Shown piece by piece: positions 1 through 4,334 of a DNA stretch of 7,882 nt (position 1 is the stretch's first letter; every line of letters begins with the position of its first letter). The position numbers and the translations under genes were made by a program. The stretch spans positions 1 to 7,882 of the forward strand of contig JAVLBP010000035.1 in assembly GCA_031581145.1 (NCBI GenBank), in the 5' to 3' direction. The notes under the pieces are model-generated. The model was given only the letters and a program-made list of their open reading frames with translations. It had not been told where the DNA came from and searched no databases. This DNA comes from UBA8296 sp031581145. Its GTDB lineage: Bacteria; Bacteroidota; Rhodothermia; Balneolales; Balneolaceae.

Positions 1-449
1 GAGAGCCTGCGTTGAAAGCGATTCAGGCGTGGGTGGAGAAGGCGCGGCCGACTTTTGCAGGGGGTGCGGGTGGCGCTCGTGTGGCGGGAACCGAGGCTGG
101 TTCAGGGGCTTCCAGCGGCGCAGGCGGTGCTTCAGTTGCAGGCGCTGGTCTACCTGGTGGTGCTCAAACACAAAACCGTGTGTTTATTAATCAACGAGGT
201 GCTCCCCTATCTCGGATGACCATCTGGAATATTGTGAGGAAATACAGCGTCGCAACTGGGATTGAAAAACATGTCTATCCACACATTTTCCGCCACTCTT
301 TTGCGACTCATTTGCTTGAAGGGGGTGCCGATCTACGAAGTGTTCAGGAGATGCTTGGCCATGTGTCGATTATTACCACGGAGATCTACACTCACGTGGA
401 TCGAACGCTATTGCACCAAGTTCATAAGGAGTTTCATCCTAGGGCGTAG
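1..449 (+). CDS. xerD: XerD-type tyrosine recombinase, 5'-truncated by the window edge
   Basis: This is the C-terminal catalytic part of a tyrosine recombinase. The frame is open to the left edge, so the true start lies outside; the TTG at 12 is only an internal Leu, in a GEPAL-like context typical of Xer proteins. Visible catalytic elements, counted from that Leu, are HIFR (H91, R94), the GH of LGHVS (H117) and the nucleophile Y126 in TTEIYTHVDR. The first catalytic Arg and the Lys would be upstream. The pattern IYTHVDR plus the FHPRA end favours XerD over XerC. Xer recombinases resolve chromosome dimers at dif with FtsK, and are often borrowed by mobile elements. Oddity: residues about 16-54 (57-173) are a Gly/Ala/Ser-rich stretch between the helix ending VEKARP and the VFINQRG strand, where relatives have a short loop. 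The stop is TAG at 447-449. Whether this is the housekeeping XerD or an element-borne paralogue cannot be decided from the fragment. Confidence 0.85.
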   Translation, partial: EPALKAIQAWVEKARPTFAGGAGGARVAGTEAGSGASSGAGGASVAGAGLPGGAQTQNRVFINQRGAPLSRMTIWNIVRKYSVATGIEKHVYPHIFRHSFATHLLEGGADLRSVQEMLGHVSIITTEIYTHVDRTLLHQVHKEFHPRA

Positions 450-458
450 GTCATTTAA

Positions 459-469
459 GCTCGACACTT
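459..469 (+). repeat. Left copy of 11-bp island-edge direct repeat
   Basis: GCTCGACACTT, identical and in the same orientation to 1975-1985, about 1.5 kb away. It lies immediately downstream of the xerD stop. It could be a target-site duplication, an attachment core or a shared protein-binding motif. The related CTCGACAC at 606-613 weakens the target-duplication reading. Confidence 0.45.
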
Positions 470-475
470 TATTCA

Positions 476-523
476 TTTTTGAGTGAAAGGGTTTTTGAAT
501 CAAATGGTTTTTGACTCAAAGGG
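476..523 (+). repeat. Three tandem 16-bp repeats
   Basis: Three head-to-tail units are present: TTTTTGAGTGAAAGGG (476-491), TTTTTGAATCAAATGG (492-507) and TTTTTGACTCAAAGGG (508-523). The second and third contain the odd-length palindrome TTTGA-N-TCAAA. They start 27 bp after the xerD stop. Regular spacing and a palindromic core suggest binding sites for a dimeric protein, but no regulator can be named. Confidence 0.75.
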
Positions 524-605
524 GAAATTCTTTGAAAGGTTTCCCTTGATTCATGCTCTTAGTGGGCAGAGGTTGAATTGAGTCTTGAGTATAAAGTCAA
601 AATTT

Positions 606-679
606 CTCGACACCACCTCTACACGTCCTGTTAACACCTCGAACCTTTTGTCGAGAACCCTCGAATTTTTGCTCGACAA
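606..679. repeat. Cluster of CTCGA(C) motifs with an inverted pair
   Basis: CTCGA occurs at 606-610, 638-642, 660-664 and 672-676, extended to CTCGACAC at 606-613 and CTCGACAA at 672-679. The complement TTGTCGAG lies at 648-655, so 648-655 and 672-679 form a perfect 8-bp inverted repeat around a 16-nt spacer. The same motif is part of the island-edge repeat at 459-469 and 1975-1985. It may be a protein-binding or recombination-related motif. There is no T-run, so an intrinsic terminator is unlikely. Confidence 0.5.
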
Positions 680-705
680 CACAGTTACACAAAATGCCTC
701 TTTCC

Positions 706-748
706 AAACCAGTAATATTTGGCACACCTCTACAAATAATACTGGTTT
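706..748 (+). repeat. Left 43-bp palindromic site (16-bp arms, 11-bp spacer)
   Basis: The left arm AAACCAGTAATATTTG (706-721) and right arm CAAATAATACTGGTTT (733-748) are reverse complements with one mismatch, around the asymmetric spacer GCACACCTCTA (722-732). The reverse complement of the whole 43 bp matches 1850-1892 with three differences. It sits 17 bp before the first ATG (766) of the following gene region, so the hairpin could also act in the mRNA leader. The arms do not resemble canonical proteobacterial dif or integron attC boxes. Confidence 0.85.
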
Positions 749-754
749 AGACCC

Positions 755-768
755 AGGGGTGATGAATG
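755..768 (+). promoter_or_regulatory. Shine-Dalgarno-like AGGGG with ATG at 766
   Basis: AGGGG at 755-759 lies 6 bases before ATG 766-768, the best ribosome-binding arrangement in the window. It points to a start in a different frame from the DUF4143 ORF. The GTG start of that ORF at 776 is 16 bases from AGGGG. This matters for the start choice of the next gene and for the possible leader peptide. Confidence 0.4.
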
Positions 769-855
769 TACATGAGTGTGCTTGAGGAACTCAATAGTCA
801 CAAATATTCAAAGAATGGCAATGAACAATCCGATCAATTTCGAAGAACACTTTAA
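766..855 (+). CDS. Possible 29-codon leader ORF overlapping the DUF4143 gene
   Basis: An ATG at 766, with a second at 772, opens a 29-codon frame ending in TAA at 853-855. It overlaps the first 80 bases of the downstream ORF in another frame. Its attraction is the well-spaced AGGGG upstream. The peptide starts MYMSVLEEL, is hydrophilic and has no recognisable family. It could be a translationally coupled leader, the true N-terminus of the DUF4143 protein displaced by a frameshift, or chance. Evidence is limited to the ribosome-binding site and frame. Confidence 0.25.
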   Translation: MYMSVLEELNSHKYSKNGNEQSDQFRRTL

Positions 856-1702
856 AATCCGCGAGTTCATCGAAGCAAAGAAGCCAGTGCTTCATTACGA
901 GGATGTTACCTCATCTCACAAATACATGGATAGGTTTTGGCTTCTTGGACCAAATAAAACAGCGTGGGTTCACCCAAACGAATATGTAGCGATTGAAGAG
1001 ATATGGGATACTAACCTCGAGATAATTCAATCAATCTTCGCAAAACGGCCAGGAAGCCATCATAACCATAGAACTATAAAAACGATACTTAAGGGATTAT
1101 CTCATAACCTGTTAGAGCCCTTAAACATTAGTTATATGATGAGGTATACATCATTGGGGCATAAGCATTTAAGGTGGTGTATAGATGCTTTGACAGAGAT
1201 TGAAATCCTCTATCAGATCCCCGCCTTTTCAGCGCCCTTGTCATCAGTGCGTTCCCATAAAGCCCCAAAACTTATCTTTAGGCAAACAGGGTTGTTACAT
1301 TATGTACATGGCATCAAATCATCAGAAGCTTTGTTTGATCACCCTATAGTGGCTAAAAGTTGGGTTAACATGATTTTGGCAAGCTATGTGACGTTCTGTG
1401 ATCCTTCTGTGCGCTACTTCTATTATAAATCCTACAATGGGTCATATCTAGATCTCATTTTAGAATCACCAGGTGGCCAGCGGTGGGTGATAAACCTCGA
1501 TTTTTGCCTTGGGTTTCTGAAGTTTAGGAAACATTACTACCGCACCATGCAAAATTTCCAACCTGACAGAATGTTTTATGTTTTTCCCTCAATCAATCCT
1601 GCGATTGTCACCAAAACGCAAGCCGAGGCATTATTTCGGGGTGTAGAGGTGTTGACCTATCGTGAAATGGGCAGATTAATTCAAATGATGCACAGGGTGT
1701 AA
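776..1702 (+). CDS. Orphan DUF4143-domain protein lacking the AAA ATPase domain
   Basis: The 308-aa product aligns by eye with the C-terminal half of the bacterial AAA-ATPase/DUF4143 family, usually near 400 aa. Landmarks are DRFWLLGP (52-59, like the family's RLWLRGG-type turn), a winged-helix-like stretch at about 104-150, APKLIFRQTGLLHYVHGI (163-180, like PKxYFRDTGLLHxLLGI), DHPIVAKSW (188-196), YFYYKSYNGSYLDLILE (214-230) and FQPDRMFYVFP (261-271). The Walker-motif ATPase normally in front is absent, and its place is taken by about 50 unfamiliar residues. The DUF4143 core has a PD-(D/E)xK-like fold. D226 is kept, but the usual E-x-K after the strand reads N240-L-D242, so nuclease activity is doubtful. 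Starts: GTG 776, ATG 815 or ATG 821 are all possible; the homologous part begins after residue 50, so all keep it. The gene is AT-richer than its neighbours. The parent family has no firmly established function; this could be a domesticated or decaying copy. Confidence 0.7.
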   Translation: MCLRNSIVTNIQRMAMNNPINFEEHFKIREFIEAKKPVLHYEDVTSSHKYMDRFWLLGPNKTAWVHPNEYVAIEEIWDTNLEIIQSIFAKRPGSHHNHRTIKTILKGLSHNLLEPLNISYMMRYTSLGHKHLRWCIDALTEIEILYQIPAFSAPLSSVRSHKAPKLIFRQTGLLHYVHGIKSSEALFDHPIVAKSWVNMILASYVTFCDPSVRYFYYKSYNGSYLDLILESPGGQRWVINLDFCLGFLKFRKHYYRTMQNFQPDRMFYVFPSINPAIVTKTQAEALFRGVEVLTYREMGRLIQMMHRV

Positions 1703-1730
1703 TTGGCCAAGATGCGAATTTGATGGTCTG

Positions 1731-1808
1731 GTGTGGTCATCACACGTTGATTACCAGTGTGGTCATCACACGTTGATTACCAGTGTGGTCATCAAACGTC
1801 GTTAACTA
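1731..1808 (+). repeat. 26-bp tandem repeats, iteron/operator-like, three copies
   Basis: Units at 1731-1756 and 1757-1782 are identical. The third, 1783-1808, shares its first 12 bases and then diverges, and 1809 onward is a faint fourth. Each full unit holds an interrupted palindrome, TGGTCATCA and TGATTACCA separated by 5 bp (9-bp arms, one mismatch), plus a smaller GTGTG-n5-CACAC palindrome. The array starts 28 bp after the DUF4143 stop and ends 41 bp before the right 43-bp site. The period, near 2.5 helical turns, is shorter than most CRISPR units and there are no spacers. A binding array for a dimeric protein is the simplest reading. Confidence 0.8.
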
Positions 1809-1849
1809 GTATGTTCTACACACATGATCAAATGCAAACCCAAAACACC

Positions 1850-1892
1850 AAACCAGTATTATTTGTAGAGGCATGCCAAATTTTACTGGTTT
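1850..1892 (-). repeat. Right 43-bp palindromic site, centre inverted relative to the left one
   Basis: The arms are AAACCAGTATTATTTG (1850-1865) and CAAATTTTACTGGTTT (1877-1892), reverse complementary with two mismatches, around spacer TAGAGGCATGC (1866-1876). Reverse-complemented, the site matches 706-748 at 40 of 43 positions, and the spacer reads GCATGCCTCTA against GCACACCTCTA. The sequence just outside (CC before, AGAC after) instead matches the left site in direct orientation. A further weak inverted repeat, ACAGAG (1895-1900) and CTCTGT (1920-1925), follows. Confidence 0.85.
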
Positions 1893-1974
1893 AGACAGAG
1901 TCGTTTTGTAAACCTATGTCTCTGTTACAGCTGGTGTGATCAAAATGCACAAATAAAATCGCACGGCTACAAGC

Positions 1975-1985
1975 GCTCGACACTT
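1975..1985 (+). repeat. Right copy of 11-bp island-edge direct repeat
   Basis: GCTCGACACTT, identical and in the same orientation as 459-469. It ends 11 bp before the 3' end (TAG, read on the minus strand) of the UPF0173 gene, the mirror position to the left copy after the xerD stop. Confidence 0.45.
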
Positions 1986-1996
1986 AACGCACAACT

Positions 1997-2698
1997 CTAA
2001 AACTGAATAGCCTCCCCAATCCCTGGCACCTGCACCTTAGTCTGCGTGTCCCGCTCGACCAATCGCTTAAACTCGTCTGCATCGCCTGTCAGCACGGGAA
2101 ACGTCCCATAGTGACACGGTACTGCAACCGTGGGCTCAACCAGCTCCACAGCCAACGCCCCTTCTACATGCCCCATGGTAAAGTGATCTCCAATTGGCAC
2201 GGCCACCACATCAGGCTCATGCACCTCGGCGATTAATTCCATGTCAGCGAAGGCATTGGTGTCACCCATATGGTAAAATGTCCACGCTTTGTGCACCCGA
2301 AACACCAATCCAGCTGCCTCGCCCGCGTACTCCCCACGGAAAGAAGACGAGTGTTGCGCGTGCACCATTGTGACACTCACATCATCAAAATGGACAGTCC
2401 CGCCCTTATTAAACCCTACAGCTTGCTCACTTTTTAGCCCATGTGATTGGAGTACGCCGACCAATTCAACAATTCCATACACCGGGCATTCAAAACGACC
2501 CGCAAGGTCAAGCGTATCCCCGACATGATCCTCATGGCCGTGGGTCAAAAAGATGGCATCTACTTGAGAGGGTCGCTTAAGCTCGTCAGGAAGCTGTGGA
2601 TTTCCCGACAAAAACGGATCCACTAACACCACCTTGCCGCTGGGTGTGGTGATTTGATAAGATGAGTGACCTAACCAAACTAAGGATGCGTTTTTCAT
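1997..2698 (-). CDS. UPF0173-family metal-dependent hydrolase (metallo-beta-lactamase fold)
   Basis: The 233-aa length is close to the usual size for UPF0173/YtkL-like hydrolases. Motifs in order are GHSSY with H11, VDPFLSGNP (26-34), the metal-binding HGHEDH (H53, H55, D57, H58), VHAQHSS (H113, H116), MGDTNAF (D146), the family-typical PIGDHFTMG (168-176) and PCHYGTFP (H196). No signal peptide is visible, so it is probably a cytoplasmic enzyme with a di-metal centre. The physiological substrate of this family is not settled. The start is ATG at 2698, directly before the conserved LVWLGHSSY strand; upstream only a weak purine run (GAGA) is seen. It lies 28 bp after the DUF420 stop on the same strand, so probably co-transcribed, and it converges with the DUF4143 gene across the island edge. 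Confidence 0.9.
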   Translation of the reverse strand: MKNASLVWLGHSSYQITTPSGKVVLVDPFLSGNPQLPDELKRPSQVDAIFLTHGHEDHVGDTLDLAGRFECPVYGIVELVGVLQSHGLKSEQAVGFNKGGTVHFDDVSVTMVHAQHSSSFRGEYAGEAAGLVFRVHKAWTFYHMGDTNAFADMELIAEVHEPDVVAVPIGDHFTMGHVEGALAVELVEPTVAVPCHYGTFPVLTGDADEFKRLVERDTQTKVQVPGIGEAIQF

Positions 2699-2726
2699 GG
2701 CATTCTCGTTTTGTTTGAGTTGTGAT

Positions 2727-3311
2727 TTATGAATATGCCCTTAAAAAGAAATAAATCACAACCCCTGTCACCGAAACATACAACCAGACAGGAAACGTCC
2801 ACTTGGAGACTTTGCGGTGCAAACTAAACCGTCCCGAGAACACCATGTAATAACTCGTCAACACAAACGGCACGACGGTTGCGCTCAGGATGATGTGGGA
2901 AATCAGCAGCGTGAGATAGGCAACTCGCACAAATCCCTCCCCTTGAAATACCGTGTGACCGACGGAATTATGGTAAACCAAATAACTCACCAAAAACAGT
3001 GACGAGGCAACAAAGGCGGCGATCATAAACGTCATGTGCTGCTTAAAATTCCGACGACGAATGGCAGCATACCCAGCCAGGATCATGACGGTGGCGATCG
3101 AGTTCAATGACGCATTCAGCGTGGGGAGCATGTATACCCAAGACCCCGCCTCAGCGCTGGCCGGCTTCACGTACAGAATCCAAAGCAAAAACGCGAAAGC
3201 GGCCACACTCACGGCCATGATGGCAGTAATACCCTTCCAAAGACTCAGGGATTCAAGTGTTGGGACAACAGGGATAATGGAGCGGAGGTCATTAGATGAA
3301 GTCGATGCCAT
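2727..3311 (-). CDS. DUF420 multi-pass membrane protein
   Basis: The 194-aa integral membrane protein has about five predicted helices, near residues 27-48, 63-83, 93-113, 128-153 and 170-190. A central PTLNASLNSIATVMILAGY segment and regularly placed histidines (H92 in FKQHMTF, H114, H119, H139 in SHIILS, H165 in SLHRKVSKWTFPVWLYVSVTG) match the DUF420 family. Relatives (Bacillus CtaM/YozB type) help make cytochrome aa3 oxidase, and DUF420 genes commonly sit near haem-copper oxidase and ACIII genes. Divergence from actA fits that context. An assembly or haem-related role is inferred, not shown here. The start ATG at 3309-3311 has no clear ribosome-binding site. Confidence 0.85.
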   Translation of the reverse strand: MASTSSNDLRSIIPVVPTLESLSLWKGITAIMAVSVAAFAFLLWILYVKPASAEAGSWVYMLPTLNASLNSIATVMILAGYAAIRRRNFKQHMTFMIAAFVASSLFLVSYLVYHNSVGHTVFQGEGFVRVAYLTLLISHIILSATVVPFVLTSYYMVFSGRFSLHRKVSKWTFPVWLYVSVTGVVIYFFLRAYS

Positions 3312-3689
3312 GGTTGAGATTGAGTTTATGAGCGTTGTTGCAAGATTTTACAGGATGATGCTTGTGAATGTGGATCGCTAAATTGCTAAGTATGTGTAGC
3401 TAAGTATGTAACTTTAATGTAAGTGAAACCTTTTGTATGAATTTAATATATAGCCTGTAACCAACACAAAAGCTTCTAATTCCATTCAAAATCGTCATTA
3501 ATTACTTTTTTCACATTTCCAGTTTCGGTATTTTGCAAAAAGAGTTGAGGAAGTGATCCAACTCGGTGGAGCATGGTAACGGCTGGTCAGATTAATAGCA
3601 TCTGCAGACCAAAAAAACAGTGCCACCGCAGCCACAAACGAATCGGGATAGCCGCTCGCGGCATAAATACTTAGGATAAAACCACACAG
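3312..3689. promoter_or_regulatory. Divergent intergenic region between DUF420 and actA
   Basis: The 378 bp separate two outward-reading units and so should hold both promoters. The part near DUF420 is AT-rich. On the minus strand, TATATTAA around 3442-3449 is a possible -10, but no well-spaced -35 is convincing. The actA-proximal part folds: GAGTTG (3542-3547) pairs with CAACTC, GGTCAGAT (3585-3592) with ATCTG and GACC (3600-3610, CA bulge), and GCCG-CTCG-CGGC lies about 40 bp before actA. A 33-codon basic ORF (3573-3674) is not credible as a gene. AGGATAA near 3673-3679 is a weak, distant ribosome-binding candidate for actA. No tRNA or known riboswitch was recognised. Confidence 0.45.
3385..3410 (+). 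repeat. Two 11-bp direct repeats GCTAAGTATGT
   Basis: GCTAAGTATGT occurs at 3385-3395 and 3399-3409, a 14-bp period, and a partial GCTAAATT precedes at 3377-3384. The repeats lie 75-100 bp upstream of the DUF420 start, a plausible regulator site for that gene, but no binding protein can be named. Confidence 0.6.
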
Positions 3690-4334
3690 ATGGCGCAGAT
3701 TTTTCCAAAGTGGAGCAACAACTTTCCACGAAAACTACTGATTGGATCCATTGTCATTGGCAACACACTTGTGTTCACGGTCTGGTTCTTTTTTGCCCCT
3801 GAATTTCTTGACGTTGGATACGCGCCTGAGCAACCCGTTCCGTTTTCTCATCAGCTTCATGCTGGCCAACTCGGCATGGATTGCCAGTATTGCCACACGC
3901 AGGTCTACGACTCCAAGTATGCAAACGTGCCTGCGACCCAAACATGCATGAATTGCCACAACCAAATTAAAACTGAGTCCCCCGCCCTTGAGCCGGTTCG
4001 TCAGTCATGGGAAACCGGAGAGCCGATTGAGTGGGTCCGTGTCAATTATCTCCCCGATTATGCGTATTTCAATCACTCCGCGCACGTGAATGTGGGGGTT
4101 GGATGCGAAACGTGCCATGGTCGTATGGACCAAATGGAGGTTGTGTATCAGGCGGAGCCACTAAGTATGAGTTGGTGTTTGGACTGCCACCGCGCGCCGG
4201 AGAAATATGTTCGCCCAGTCGAGGAAGTGACCACGATGGGTTACACCGCAGAAAATCAACTTGAGATGGGCCGTGAGCTTGTCGCGAAACACAACATTCA
4301 TGCGCCCCAGTATTGCCAGGGTTGTCATTATTAA
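3690..4334 (+). CDS. actA: Alternative Complex III pentaheme cytochrome c subunit ActA
   Basis: The 214-aa protein carries five CxxCH haem c motifs: C65QYCH69, C86MNCH90, C139ETCH143, C163LDCH167 and C209QGCH213, the last almost at the C-terminus. Extra histidines in PFSHQLHAG (H54, H57) and FNHSAH (H129, H132) are likely distal ligands. One N-terminal hydrophobic segment (about 16-36) after a short basic start (FPRKL) acts as signal-anchor, placing the haem domain outside the cytoplasmic membrane. Size, haem count and the following actB and actC identify it as ActA, which carries electrons within the menaquinol-oxidising ACIII. The start ATG 3690 fits the usual short N-terminus. The stop TAA shares its last A with the actB ATG (TAATG), a sign of translational coupling. 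No breaks or missing haem residues. Confidence 0.95.
   Translation: MAQIFPKWSNNFPRKLLIGSIVIGNTLVFTVWFFFAPEFLDVGYAPEQPVPFSHQLHAGQLGMDCQYCHTQVYDSKYANVPATQTCMNCHNQIKTESPALEPVRQSWETGEPIEWVRVNYLPDYAYFNHSAHVNVGVGCETCHGRMDQMEVVYQAEPLSMSWCLDCHRAPEKYVRPVEEVTTMGYTAENQLEMGRELVAKHNIHAPQYCQGCHY

Larger units (their letters stand above)
450..775. other. Repeat-rich, AT-rich intergenic region between xerD and the DUF4143 gene
   Basis: This 326-bp stretch has no convincing gene. A 66-codon reading frame runs through it, but it crosses the palindrome and resembles nothing. The stretch contains the left 11-bp edge repeat, a 16-bp tandem triplet, a foldable segment, a cluster of CTCGA motifs and the left 43-bp palindrome, each listed separately. 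The foldable segment pairs 516-527 (TCAAAGGGGAAA) with 540-549 (TTTCCCTTGA), with one bulged A and one bulged G. It could end xerD transcription, but no T-run follows. No remnant of the AAA ATPase domain (no Walker A) that normally precedes DUF4143 was seen in any frame. Confidence 0.6.
459..1985. mobile_element. Candidate single-gene accessory island between xerD and the UPF0173 gene
   Basis: The interval is bounded by the exact 11-mer GCTCGACACTT at 459-469, 9 bp after the xerD stop, and at 1975-1985, 11 bp before the 3' end of the minus-strand UPF0173 gene. Inside lie inverted-centre 43-bp palindromes flanking one ORF, plus two tandem repeat families. The ORF and its flanks are visibly AT-richer than the xerD, UPF0173 and act genes. 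Seen: repeats, gene content and composition. Inferred: that this was acquired as a unit, perhaps through a Xer-like recombinase. No transposase or integrase lies inside, and the bounding repeat is short enough to be coincidence, the more so because CTCGA recurs several times at 460-680. Confidence 0.35.

Noticed and set aside
262..486. 74-codon ORF in another frame over the xerD 3' end
   Set aside because: Shadow of the XerD catalytic region, which matches its family in the other frame.
706..748. Canonical dif or integron attC site
   Set aside because: The arms are 16 bp with an 11-bp spacer rather than 11-6-11, the sequence does not match the dif consensus, and no GTTRRRY/RYYYAAC boxes are present at the right places.
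706..748. Intrinsic terminator
   Set aside because: The stem is AT-rich and is not followed by a T-run on either strand.
585..785. 66-codon plus-strand ORF between xerD and the DUF4143 gene
   Set aside because: It begins with a non-ATG codon, runs through the 43-bp palindrome, has no recognisable family and uses codons like non-coding sequence.
1731..1808. CRISPR array
   Set aside because: Repeats are directly adjacent with no unique spacers and no cas genes are present.
3573..3674. 33-codon basic ORF upstream of actA
   Set aside because: No ribosome-binding site or family resemblance, and it overlaps the foldable leader; more likely chance.
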